A stretch of 64,000 nt of DNA, from positions 1 through 64,000 of the forward strand of contig NC_082412.1 in NCBI RefSeq assembly GCF_004011695.2, given 5' to 3'. The DNA comes from Ascochyta rabiei (taxonomy: Eukaryota > Ascomycota > Dothideomycetes > Pleosporales > Didymellaceae). The translations under genes and the position numbers were made by a program. Shown in pieces: positions 32,150 to 44,472 of the stretch. The first letter of the stretch is position 1, and each line of letters begins with the position of its first letter. The notes below the pieces were generated by a model, which saw only the letters and a program-made list of their open reading frames with translations, was not told where the DNA came from and ran no database searches.

Positions 32150-35130
32150 ACCCCCCCTAACCTCCTATTATAGTCCTGTTCCTAGCAGCTTAGCGCATCT
32201 AGTTAGGCTGCTAGGCACCCTAGGCGGAAGCAAAGGTAGAAACAGAACTTTAATAGCTCTTCTGCCTATTAGTGCTGCCCCTTACTTAACCTGCGCGCTG
32301 TAGTAAAGTACTAGAGGTTCTTATAGTTAGTTAGGATAGTAAACAACCTAGCAACAGACTCTAATTTAGCTGCCTAGACCCGTAGGCACTTTATAACAGT
32401 AGTTAACTCCTTGTTATAGATAGTGTAGTTCTGTTATTCTATTATAAGTGTAGCAGAGTAATATGCTACTAGGCAAAGGACCTTTCTATGCTATTAAGAA
32501 AGGCAGCTGCCTAGCGCCTTACTAGAGTAGTCTGCCTCTAATAGTGTTTCTTGCTTAGGGTCCTACTAGGCTAGGACTAGTTCTGTTATAAATGCGTTCT
32601 TTAGCTAGTAGAATGCTGCGTCCTCCTCCTGCCCCTACCTAAACAGGATATCCTTCCCTGTAAGTTAATTAAGTAGGGCAGTAATATTAGAGAAGGCTAG
32701 GATAAAGTCCTAGTAGAAGTTAGTAAACCCTAGGAAACTGCAGACCCTACGCAAAGACTGTAGGGCTTCCTAATTACAGATAGCCTTAACCTTCTTAGGA
32801 TTAGAATAATGGTCCTTTCTAGATTCTATAATATATCCTAGGTAGTGTACTTCCTTTGTTGTAAATACGCACTTCTTAGAATCTAGATATAGCTCTACAT
32901 TGCGTAGGAGCGTAAGGACTCTGCTAACCTTCCCTAAGTAGTCTGTCCTAGACCTGCTACTATAGACAAGGATATTATCTAGGTACACAGCAGTATAGTT
33001 ACCTAATGTCTCCTAAAGCACGCTGTTAATATAACACTAGAAGGACGCTAGTGCTCTAGCTAGGCTAAACAGGCAGACTAGCTACTTAAAGAGCCTAAAA
33101 CGGGTATAGAACGCAGTAAGGTGCTTATCTCCTTCTGCAACACAAATCCTGTAGAATGCTAAATAGATATTAACCTTAGAGAACTAGTAGGCACCCCCTA
33201 GTGTACGCAACGTCTCCTTAATAAGAGGAAGTAGGTACTAGTTAGTAATTGTAATACTATTAGGTGCGTAATAGTCCACGCACATACGCCACCTGCTAGA
33301 GGACTTTTTAACTAGCAGGACTAGGGCCCCTGCTAGAGAAGAGGAGGCGCAGATCTACCCCTTATCTATTAGTGCTAACACCTGTTTCTATAGCTTAAGT
33401 AGCTGGTCCCTTAGCATGTTGTACAGAGGGCCCTAGGGTAGAGGCTTCTCCTTCCTAGACTAGTTGCGTTGTAACTGTATATAGTAATCTATCTAGTCCC
33501 TATATAGGGGAAGGCTAGAGGCCTTACTCTTATTAAATAGGTCCTAAAACTAGACTAACTTAGGGGGAAGAGGGTCTACTTCCTCCGCCGTCCCTTACGC
33601 TCCTAGGGATTGAACCAAGAGGATTTTAGTAATGTTGTAGAGGCTTATAAAGACAAACTAGTCCTTAGGTAGGCGCTCCTAGAGCCTATTAGCTAGGGTC
33701 TTATTAAACTTAGTTGCTAATAGAAGAGCTATATAAACGTTTGCTGTATACTATAAGGACTTATAGACTATAAGGTTTCCTATGTGTTGTATCTTTAGTG
33801 TGCCCTTTTCTACATCTAATACTACGCCCTCTTACTAGAGCTAGGGCTTCCCTAAAATAACATCCTAGCTTAGACCTAGCACTACGTAGGCTATAGCCTG
33901 CAAGCGCTACCTATCTAAGTTGTACCTAAACAGGACTAAACAGGAGATTATAGACTTCCTACTAGTGCCTACTGCTTACGCTAAGCGTTGTAGCAGCACC
34001 TTAATAAAGTCTCCTCCTAAACGCGCAGTAAAGTTATTACTTACTACACTAAAGTATTTACACCCTAAGTCTACTAGCATGTTAGCCTAAATTACCCTAT
34101 TAATAAACAACAGAATGTAGAATAGGGGCTTGTCTATAGAGTCTGTAATAGCTCCCCTAGCAGCCTATAATGCCCCTGCACTAGTAGTCTCCTCTGCTAA
34201 TATGCTCCTACAGCGCTCCTAACTTAGACTTATATTAGAAGTAGCTAGTTTCCCCTATACAAACTAGCCTCTTTCTTACCTAAGATTATTACTACCTACA
34301 CTGTATTTACTACTGCATTAGCGTAATCCTAGCAAATGTGTCCCTCTTCGCTGCAACAGGTACACAGGTTAGCCTCCTAGCGTTGCTGAAATACCTTATT
34401 AGGAACCTACGTAGCCTGGTTAGGAGCAGACTACTTCTAACCCCTACACTTAGTACTGCTGCTAGTGCAAACTGTAGACATAACTGTTATCTTAACGTTG
34501 CTGTCCTTATTACGCTTAGGCAGTGCCTAGGTAGGGATATAGCGCAGCTAGTTTTCTATAGCTATAGTCTTAACGTCTACAGTAATAGACTTATACTCTG
34601 TAACAGCTGCGTTATAATCTATATAAGTTACTCCTTAGTTTATTACTATATTATAGATGTTTGCGTTTACGGCCTAGCGGAGCTTTAATAGGCATTGTTC
34701 TCTATCCTAGTAGAGGCTGCTACTTTGCACTAGTAGCTGCTTAAACCAGATGAAAAAGTCTAAGAATGACTTGTTAGGACCTTAACAGACGCTTTCCAGT
34801 TTCGCCTAGGCCTGTTCCTAGCTGTAGTTATTGCTGTAGCAGAATTCTAGGTATGCTAGGAAGTCCTCTAGGCTCTACACACCTTAGGTACCCCTAATCT
34901 TATAGAATAGAGCTACATCTTATTATATAGACGCACTAAGCTAGAACTATATAAAGGTAAACATGTTCTATAGCCTACTAATAAAAGACGTGTCTACCTG
35001 TAGCTTGTGTTCTATTATAACCTACTACGCCTTAAATAAGGATTTATCCCTAGTAAAGGCCTTACCTATAGGAAGAGGTTTCCTATAGGCTGCAGATGTC
35101 TGCATAGAGGCATGTAGGCCTAGGTTAGAC
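32150..35130 (-). mobile_element. Gypsy-1: truncated, RIP-mutated Ty3/Gypsy retrotransposon
   Basis: Read on the - strand from right to left: gag (about 35100-34700, with FTRDKSLFKA and SFLDFFIWFKQLL); a zinc-knuckle remnant CTCCSEEGHIC near 34350; protease region; reverse transcriptase (open at 32770-32988: MYLDNILVYSSRSRTDYL, LDSKKCVFTTKEVHYLGYI); and RNase H (ELTTVIKCLRV, ARLFTILTNYKNL) to about 32170. The YLDD catalytic motif reads YLDN. Integrase and LTRs are missing. TAG and TAA stops are dense. It is non-functional. Confidence 0.8.
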
Positions 35131-35624
35131 GCTAAAAATAGCGCTTTATAAGGTAGGTTAGGGGCTAGGGTAGACGTTAATAGGTACAGCGTTACTCCTA
35201 AGGAGGATAATAGAACTATAGACGCAGGTCTAGTACAGGCATTAGCTGTTTATGCTAGGGACTCTACAAACACGCGTATATTAGAGTTATTACGCTTAAG
35301 TAATACTATACGCTTATTAGCAGCTAATAAGGCTTACTATAAGTTTGTTATAAACTACAACATCTAGGCTATAAATTCCTAAAGGGTTAAGGGGACAGAT
35401 TTGTCTAAGGGGTTATTCTAGGAGCTGGCTAACATAGTACAAGTGCTAGCTGTTCTTCTAGAAGAAGAGATATAAATGTTATAATACAGCCTTAGGGTAG
35501 GATGTAATAAGGGTTAATATGGTATTGTATCTCTTATAGAGGTGACACGTTGCATGTCCTTCTAATATGTCTGTAGGGCACGTGATCGTCCTGTCTTGCT
35601 TAAGGCTTAGACAAGGTCTAAGCC
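35131..35624. other. Unassigned RIP-mutated segment
   Basis: AT-rich with frequent CTA/TAG words. It may be the 5' part of Gypsy-1 gag, but no landmark could be confirmed. No gene supported. Confidence 0.3.
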
Positions 35625-36011
35625 TATAACAGTCCTATCTACTAAGATGTTAGCTAATAGACTTATAAAGGCTCTGCCTGCAAGTAAGTAGTTAACCTTT
35701 CTAAGGTAGCTAGGACTAGAGAAAAATACTAAACGAAGAAAGCTAGCTAACACCTAGATAGAATTACTTAACTAAAAGCTTGCTGACCTAGAGGTACACT
35801 AAGAGGCAATTGTGTCCAGCCTTAAGGGGCCTTAAAGCTAAGGGGGTGTGTCAGATAACCGACCTTGCCAAACCAAGTTAGGGGTTTAGGGTTAACCTTA
35901 GTTAACTTAGGGGCTAGCGGGAGACACACATAAAATGAGCCATTAAGACAGACAATTTTTAATTAATTACCTTTATTATTATGTTTTGCACATTAAGCAT
36001 ATTATCTAATA
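35625..36011 (+). mobile_element. Copia-A1: 3' tail with LTR
   Basis: Nearly the same sequence as 43245-43630: the end of the polymerase frame (ANRLIKALPAS), a purine-rich GCTAAGGGGGTG tract, and an LTR from 35849 (TGTCAGATAACC) to 36011. The upstream part of the element is absent. The same LTR could serve as 5' LTR of Copia-A2, which would make a tandem arrangement sharing LTRs. Confidence 0.65.
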
Positions 36012-36106
36012 AATCTTTAATAAGGATACTGTCTTTAGTAGCTAGAGTTAGAACTAATAGACAACCTTATGCACAGCACTCTTAAAGAGATAGTAACATA
36101 GACAAG

Positions 36107-36274
36107 TGTTAAATGAAAGGTATTAGAGAAATGGGTTAGGCGATATACCTGCCAAGAAACTGTGCAGGGGCCCCTACCAGAACCTAGATAAGACAAAAAT
36201 TACCCTTACATAGAATAAGAACAGATTATTGATACATTATTATTAACTTATTACTATTACTATCCAATCTAACA
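36107..36274 (+). repeat. Copia-B 5' LTR
   Basis: 168 bp, starts TGTTAAATGAAAGG and ends CAATCTAACA. It matches 41202-41369 with scattered transitions. Confidence 0.9.
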
Positions 36275-39200
36275 ATTAAGAGTCTTACTGCTGCTACAAT
36301 AAGCGCTAAAAACAAGCAAAATAGCGACTAGCTAAAGTTAGAGGGACGTGATAGTTATTCTTACTAACTTAAGCAAATAGATCCTCTAATATTGCTAACT
36401 CAAGATGTAATGCAAAGCTCTAGAAATCTAGGACATTGTAGACCTAGAAGGTAACACTTAACTGCGCGCAAAGCCTATTAAACTACAACCTCTACTTGTC
36501 TTAGAATACAAACTAGTCTCTGCTCTAAGGAGCACTTAAGTATCCTCCTTAATATAAACTATAAGGGCTAATACGCGCACAACTAACTTTACATAAGAAT
36601 TAATTAACCCTGTTAATACCTTTATAGCAATAACTAATACCCTAATATAATACTTAGAACTCTTAGCAGAAGGAAAGGAAGCATACAACAGCGACGCGTA
36701 AGAATTTAAAATAATTTTTAACTTATATAAAATATGTAATCAAAACTACTAAGATAAACAGAAATATATAGCTGTAATAATAAAACACTTAAATGCTACA
36801 GTTAGCCCTTATCTATAAGTAAGCTGCTTTAACAAACACAGTACCCTGCAGACCTAGATTATAAATGTCTAGGCAGCAGTAGGAGTAGATCTTAATAACA
36901 ACATTAGAAGGGTATAAGAAAGGTACTATAAAGCACTAAAGCCTATAAGAGTCCTACAGAATTAGGAACTATAGCTTAGTAAATATAACTAAGCTTTAAC
37001 TTACGTAGAAGCCCTTAAAATAGGGGACGTAATACAGAGCAAGCTAGTTATAGACAACTTTCTAAAAGCAGTCTTAAAGATTACCCTAGTATAGATGGCA
37101 ATATTTACTAGTGTAGGAAGCAACTAAAGCAATATAGAAAGAAGACAGATAATAAAACTCTTCTATAAGCATATAAGCCTAGCCTATCTAATATAAGGTA
37201 GAATAAAAAGTGCCTTTATAACAGATAGTAGAGCCTTTACAGCAAGCAGTAAATCTAACTTAAACACATAGAGGGACGCCTTAAGTATGCAAATTAGAGC
37301 GCTATCTGCAGCCCTAAACTAAAGGCAATTAAAGCGCAAAATAAATGCGTCTAGTAACAAGTCTAAGCAATTCTAAAGAAGGAATACAGCAGAAGCTGTA
37401 GACATATGTCTAGCTTGCAAACAGTGCTATAACATTAGTAACTGTTACTATGTTAATAATAATTTAGAAACCCCTAAGTAGTTTCAACTAAATTAAAATA
37501 TTACAAAGCTAGTATAGTATAAACTTTAACATAAGCTAGACTTACAAAGAACAGTAAACAAACTAAATACTAGTTTAAAGCAATCCCGCCTAGCAACAAC
37601 AAACTCTTAATTAATTACTCTAAACATTAAGACGTCTTAAACACCAGACAAGATTATTAAGTAACTAGATAGCTAAGAAATTGCTTAGGTTAATAAAGGT
37701 AGTATAAAAGCAGCATGTAGCGTAAGTAATTAAGGATATCTATTAAAGGAGGCATTTCTCCTAGATTCTAGCTTAACTACGCATATCTGTAATAACCTCT
37801 TAAGACTTAGAGACGTATGCTAGCTAGCAATAGGAGATTATATCTAGACTAGGAACTCTAAGGTCTAGATACAAGGATATAGTACTGTTAATATATTAGC
37901 AGAGGGATTATAAGGCAAATAAGTACTACGCTTAGACAATGTTGCGTAGTGGCTAGATTTCCCCTGCAACCTGGTAATATTTAGGCTACTCTAAAGACAA
38001 GGAATATAGTGGGATAACTAAGAAGATCTAAGAACGCTATGTTAAAGAAACGGCAACACTATAGCTATCCTAATAGAAAGCTTTGACAGTAGGTTATTAA
38101 ATAAATAATATAGCTATAGTAGCACGCTATGTGCGTATAAATTGCAATAGAAGATTACTATAGAGAGTAACAGCTATAATGTGGCATAAGAGGCTTAAAC
38201 ATCTAGGACTATCTGCAATTAAGCACCTTGTGCATTAATCTAAGGGGGTAAAGATTAAAGGCATTATAACAGTGCAATATAACGCATACAGACAACTAAA
38301 ATTAAAGCATTAAATATAAAGAACCCTACAATTAAACAATAACGGCCTAGGCAAATAAATACCTATACACTTTTATAAATATAAAGCAGGAAGCTTTAAT
38401 AAGGAAAAGAGTTAAATACTTATTAACTGCTAACCCTCTTAGTACGTGTAGGACTTCTACTTTAAGAACAGCAGGCCTGCAAGATCTATTATCTGTCTAC
38501 TTAGGATCTTTGTCTAGTTCTTAAAGAAAGAGTTTAATATTACAGTTAAGGTAATTAAGACAGACAACAAAATTGTTACAGTTAAATAAGAGGTTAAGAG
38601 ATAGTGCACGTCCCTCTTAATAAGACTTAAGCCTTCTACTCTAGACATATAAGCTTAAAATAGAAGAGCTAAACGCTTAGGGGGTATAATAAAAGAGAAG
38701 GCACGCGTAATTTAACTAGACGCAAATTAACTATAGGAACTCTAGCTAGAAATTACAAGAGCGGCAGTATACCTATACAATTAGACGCTAAATTATCTAA
38801 ATAAGTAGAGATTACTGTATAAAGTATGCTTTACACACATAGCTGCTATAAATAGTATAGTTACTAGACCTTAAAAACTAAACTAGGCTTACTTAAGAGT
38901 ATACAGATGCAAAGCGTTTGCTATAACTAATAACACTTATTAAAGAAAATTAAGGCTACAATAACTAGACCTAAAGGCATAGATTAGATACTTAGTAGGA
39001 TACCAGTCTACTAACATATACCAAATCTAGGTCCTATTAATAGCTTAAGTAATTAGCACCTGTAATGTGGTGTTTAATAAAGAAACAATGTTTAACAGCA
39101 AAACAGAGGATATTATAGATAACCTTATACACAACATATTAGAGGAAACTGCGACTTAGATTAGTATAGTTAAACTTCTAGCCATATAGAGCTATATATC

Positions 39201-41201
39201 TGAAACTAAAACGTTCTATAAGGATAAGACAACGCAGAAGAACACTCTGCGTGCTAAACAACCCTAATATTACTAAGGCAGGAAGATTATAGAGGCATAC
39301 CTAACGCCTCTACTAACTCCTCTGCTAGCAGCATTCCTAACTAAATAGATAAGCTATAATAAGACAACAGACTAACTTAAACAAGACTAAGGAACGTCTG
39401 TAATAACGCTGTAGGCAGCTGCATTTATAGCAGACACTAAGGCAGGACACCTTAGTTAATATAAAGTAAAACCTTTTAACAAAGCTTAATTAAAGAGGAT
39501 TATAGCAAAGGGAATTAAGCTGTATTAGAACAAACTCCTGCTACTACCTACAGCATACTTAAAGCTAGAGGAGCACCCTCTCTACAAGATATTTAAACAA
39601 GCAGAAAACAAACACCTACAAAGCTATAAATAAATAGAGTTATAGACTAAAGTTCTAGCAGCTCTAGTTTAGAAGTCTAGATAATAAATACTTAACTGTA
39701 TGTAGGTCTATAAATATAAGTTTAATAACTACTAGTGCCTTAACAAGTATAAAGTAAGGCTTGTAGTTAGAGGAGACTAATAATGTAATATTATGTTATA
39801 AGACACGTATACAGTAACTCTTACAGGCCAATTACTTAGAATGCTAATAGCAATTACTACAAAATATAATCTTAAACTAAAATAATAGGATGTTATAAAT
39901 GCGTTTGTCTATGCGGCTATTAACTGCAAAATATACATTAGGATACTAAGAGGATACTATAAGACAGGCACCTTACTAAAGGTACAGAAAGCCTTATTTA
40001 GACTCTACATCTCCCCTCTACTATAGTAGAAGGAATTTACAGCAACGTTAGCTAGAATTAGATTTAAATAAGTACTATAAGAGCTATGCTGTGTATTTAG
40101 GGATAGAATAATTATCTTCTTCTATATAGACAATATTATAATTGTATACCACCTAAAGCACAAATAAGAGGCAGATAATGCTATTAAACAGATACAGGAG
40201 CAATACCTGTGCACTAGAGGAGACAACCTTTAATAGTTCCTTAGTGTAGAAGTCTAACGCAATAGACAGTAATAGACAATTTAATTGTTACAAGCCGCAT
40301 ATGTTAATAAGATTAGTTAATTAGTAACTAGACAGGACGTAAGGTATAATACGCTAATATCTAGAATTAAACTTAAGCCTAGGAACAGTCTAGCTAAACT
40401 ACTAGAGATTAATTAATATTAGCAAAAGATTAGATCTCTGTTGTTTATAGCAGTAACTACTTAACCTAATATACTGTTTGCCACGTCGCAACTTACACAC
40501 TTTCTGGTTAACCTAAGTAATAAACACTAAGACGCTGCTGACTAAGTGCTCCTGTACCTACAGAAGACAAGATATCTGTTACTTAACTTTAGATAAGGTA
40601 AAGGACTTAAAGTTGCAAGTAACGTATTATTTGCTAACAACACTGTAGACTAGAAGAGTTCCTAAGGATACGCTATTAAGCTATTTAGAGGACTTATTGC
40701 CTAGAGAGTAAATAAACAAGATACTGTTACAACGTTAACTACTAAGGCTGAGCTCCTAGCACTGTCTTAAGTAGCTAAGGAAGCGATATTTACCTCTTAA
40801 CTACTAAAAGAGCTTTAGGTAACCCTAAGCAATCTAATAATAATAATTAAATGTGACAATATGCAGATAATACATCTAGTTACTACAGACGTTACTAAGA
40901 TATAAACTAAACTTCAGCACATTAATATACACAACTACTAGTTACAATAAGAAGTTAAGTGCAAAATAATTAAAGTGGAATACATCCTATCTAACAACAT
41001 AATCGCAGATAGATTTACAAAGTTGTTGCTAATTAGCAAATAGGCCAGCTTTCTTAATTAGTTAGGACTTGTTAAGGGCTAGAAGGGTACATTAAGGGAT
41101 ATCCCGCTTAAGAAGATGAAAGAGCAACTAGAGGACCTTACGTTAAAGAGTTAATTAATTAGTTTGCGCAGCTTGCAATAGGATTCTAAGCTAAGGGGGT
41201 G

Positions 41202-41369
41202 TGTTAAATAAAAGGTATTAGAGAAATGGGTTAGACTATATACCTGCTAAGAAACTGTGCAGGGGCCCCCTCTAGAACCTAGATAAGACAAAAATCACCC
41301 TCACATAGAACAAGAACAGATTATTAATACATCATCATCAACTCATTACTATTACCATTCAATCTGACA
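41202..41369 (+). repeat. Copia-B 3' LTR
   Basis: 168 bp, starts TGTTAAATAAAAGG and ends CAATCTGACA, followed at once by the target duplication ACAAG. Confidence 0.9.
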
Positions 41370-41374
41370 ACAAG

Positions 41375-43630
41375 AAGCGTAGAGCTTCTACCTCTACCCT
41401 AAAATAAGGCTAAAATCTAGTTATTCTATAAGGACAACACTATTGTATACTTAAATACTATAGAAGACTAACTAGGATATAATAATAGACAGAAAGCTAG
41501 ATATAAATATCTAACTCCTCCTCTAACTCTACCACTAGTTGTATTGTTAATAAATATATTGTTGTTATCCTAGTTAGCAAGAGGTGACAGCTAATTAGGA
41601 GTTGGCAGGTGGCACTGGTTAACTGCTAATTAGTTAGAATTAACGCTAGTGTAATCTTAAGGAACTTTACAAACTATCCTATAGAAAGCTGTATTTATAG
41701 CTAGCACATAAGGCAGATACATAGGCACATACTAGGGCAACAATATTAATAAGGCTAGGTTAAAACAAATACTAATAAAGGGTCTTAAGCCTTATTAAAG
41801 CTAACCTCTACTAGAGCTAACGGCATAATTAAACCTAGAGGACTACCCGCTTTATAAATAGTTTAAAGAAGCTAAGCAAGAACACCTTAGCAAGTATTAG
41901 AACATAAAGTTATAGTCTAAAGTACCCCTAACAAAGACTAAGGTAGTAGGACACTAGATACTTAATTGTATGTAGGTATACACGTATAAGCTTAATAAGA
42001 ACTACTACCTACTTAAATATAAGGCGCGATTAGTAGTCTAAGGTAACTAGCAATAAAACATTACTTCTAAAGATACCTACGCAGCAACACTAGCTAGTAG
42101 ATCCTTTAGAATGCTTATAGCAATTTTAGTAGTATATAACCTAGAGCTTAAGCAGTTCAATATTAGAAACGCTTTTATTTATATATTAATTAACAGAGAA
42201 GTTTATATAAGGATGCTACGTAAGTATTAGAAACTAAGCATAGTCCTACAGCTACACAAGGCACTATATATACTAAGAATCTCTCTACTCCTCTAGTAGA
42301 AGGAATTTACATCTACTCTAATAAGCTATAGATTCGCAGTTGTTCCCTAAAAACCCTGCTGCTTACTTAAGAATAGAGTTACTATCTTCTTTTATATAGA
42401 CGATATTATTAAAGCTTATTACCTAACTAGAAAATATAAGGCAGAAAAGGCCCTTAGCTATATTACTAACACATACTCTGTTACAGGAGGAAACAATCTG
42501 TAATAGTTTCTAGGGGTGGAGATAACCTAAGATTAAGACAACCTAAAAATCCTCCTCTTACAGGCGTTATATATTAACAAAATCGTCTCTCTAGCAGACA
42601 AGACAGATATATAACATAACACACTAATATTAAACATTAAGCTTCTACTAAATAAAGGGGAAGCTGCAGCATTAGAAATTAACAAATACTAGAGAAAGAT
42701 TAGGTCTCTCCTCTTTGCTGCAGTTACTACTAGGCCTAACATTGCCTTTGCCACATCTAGGCTGGCACAGTTTCTAACTAACCCTGGACAGCAGTATTAT
42801 AACGTAGTAGATTAAGTACTATTATACCTATAAAGAACACAAGACCTATCCCTTACCTTTAGAGGCAATAAGCACCTAGTAGTTGCTAGCAATGTATTAT
42901 TTGCTAATAATACTCTTAATAGGAAGAGCTTCTAAGGATATACTATTAAACTATAAAGAGTACTTATTAGCTAGAGAGCTAATAAACAAGACACAGTTAC
43001 TACATTAACAACTAAAGCAGAGCTACTTGCCCTAGCACAGGTAGCTAAGAAAGCTATCTTTATCTTATAACTGTTGTTAGAACTTAGTATACCCCTCTTA
43101 TAATTAACAATTACTATTTAATATAATAATACCTAGACTATCTAATTAATTAATAAGGAAGTCTTAAAACTCTAAACTAAACTACGACATATAGACATTT
43201 ATAACTACTAGCTGCAATAAGAGGTAAACAAAGGCACTATAACAGTAACCTATGTCCTATCTACTAATATATTAGCTAACAGACTTATAAAGGCTCTGCC
43301 TGCAAGCAAGTAGTTAACCTTTCTAAGGCAGCTAGGACTAGAGAAACATACTGAACAAAGAAAGCTAGCTAATACCTAGATAGAATTACTTAACTAAAAG
43401 CTTACTGACCTAGAGGTACAATAAGAGCTAATTGTGTCCAGCTTTAAGGGGCCTTAAAGCTAAGGGTGTGTCAGATAACTGACCTTGCTAAGCCAAGTTA
43501 GGGGTTTAGGGTAAACCTTGGTTAAGTTAGGGGCTAGCGGCACATACACATAAAATGAGCCATTAAGACAGATAATTATCAATTAATTACCTTTATTATC
43601 ATCTTTGCACATTATGCATATTAGCTAACA
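41375..43630 (+). mobile_element. Copia-A2: 3' half of a Ty1/Copia element with LTR
   Basis: Contains the reverse transcriptase and RNase H part only: RNAFIYILINREVYIRM near 42160, FFYIDDIIKAYY near 42395 (catalytic YIDD retained), RSLLFAAVTTRPNIAFATSR near 42720, ATF-like RANKQDTVTTLTTKAELLAL near 42980, and ANRLIKALPAS near 43290. The LTR is 43469-43630 (TGTCAGATAACT ... GCTAACA). Gag and integrase are missing between the left LTR (35849-36011) and 41375. Stops are frequent. Confidence 0.75.
43469..43630 (+). repeat. Copia-A LTR
   Basis: 162 bp, preceded by a purine tract and very similar to 35849-36011. Confidence 0.75.
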
Positions 43631-44472
43631 ACTGTTAGGTAGGGTTCTTATAATAGCTAGGGCTAGGTATAAGCACTAATATTAATTACTATATATAATT
43701 ATTAAAAATTCCCTAGCTATAACCACACTGTAGATTAATAACTCCAGCTTAGTAATAACTAAAGTAATGTAGATAAATTGTTTCTACATTTTAGATTTAC
43801 TCTATCTCTGTTGTAGCAGATTATATAGGGAGTTTTGTATTAAGTCTTAGTAGAGGCAGTAGTGTTTACAGGCTAGCTGCTGCCTTAACATAAACACTAT
43901 GCGTTAATCTACCTACCCTATCTATCTTACTACACTTATAGCCTATTTTCTATCTATTAAGCCTCTAAAGCGTATACACAAACTTTCTAACATAGCTAGA
44001 TTAGCTGTAAAGTACCTAAAACACACACTAAAGCCCTTATTAAAGAACCGTAAAGGAGACAGCAGCTAGTCTATTAGTTACACTACTACACCAGAGCCTC
44101 TATCTACACCTTTAACACAGTTAAATAAGCCTATACTTGTAGATGCCTTACCCTAATATTAATCCCTATAACGTTATTCTCTGCGCAGAGACCTACAGCT
44201 AGCTGCTATACTGTAGTAATTTAATAGGCTATAGTAAGTTACTAGGCTGTAGTAAGTTAGTAGGGCGCTTAGCTGTAAGTTGTAGCAAGTTAGGGCTGCG
44301 TTTAGTTAGGCTATAGTAAGTTGCAGTGTAGGTGTCTATACGTCTATGTGTTAAACCTTATCTCTACGCCTAATTACGCGCTACCTCCTCTACACCTACT
44401 CCTCTCTTTTAGCTGTTTCTACCTATATTGCTGTTACAGCCCTAGGTACCTTAACAGCAGCGCGCTTAGGAC
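43631..44472. other. Unassigned segment with AGTAAGTT direct repeats
   Basis: About 43880-44160 reads on the + strand as a decayed frame (YFLSIKPLKRIHKLSNIARL, then a serine/threonine/proline stretch) that I do not recognise. From 44215 to 44330 the word AGTAAGTT or GTAAGTT recurs about five times. Similar words return on the other side of partner A4. Confidence 0.35.

Larger units (their letters stand above)
36107..41369 (+). mobile_element. Copia-B: complete nested Ty1/Copia retrotransposon (RIP-mutated)
   Basis: 5,263 bp, bounded by LTRs 36107-36274 and 41202-41369 (both 168 bp, starting TGTTAAAT and ending CTAACA or CTGACA) and a 5-bp target duplication ACAAG (36102-36106 and 41370-41374). 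Inside: a gag knuckle remnant ICLACKQCYNISNCYY near 37410; an integrase region; reverse transcriptase DVINAFVYAAINCKIYIR at 39900 with FYIDNIIIVY near 40125 (YVDD-type motif changed to IDN); RNase H to about 41000; and a polypurine CTAAGGGGGTG just before the 3' LTR. Many TAG and TAA stops. It is inserted between two Copia-A pieces. Confidence 0.9.
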
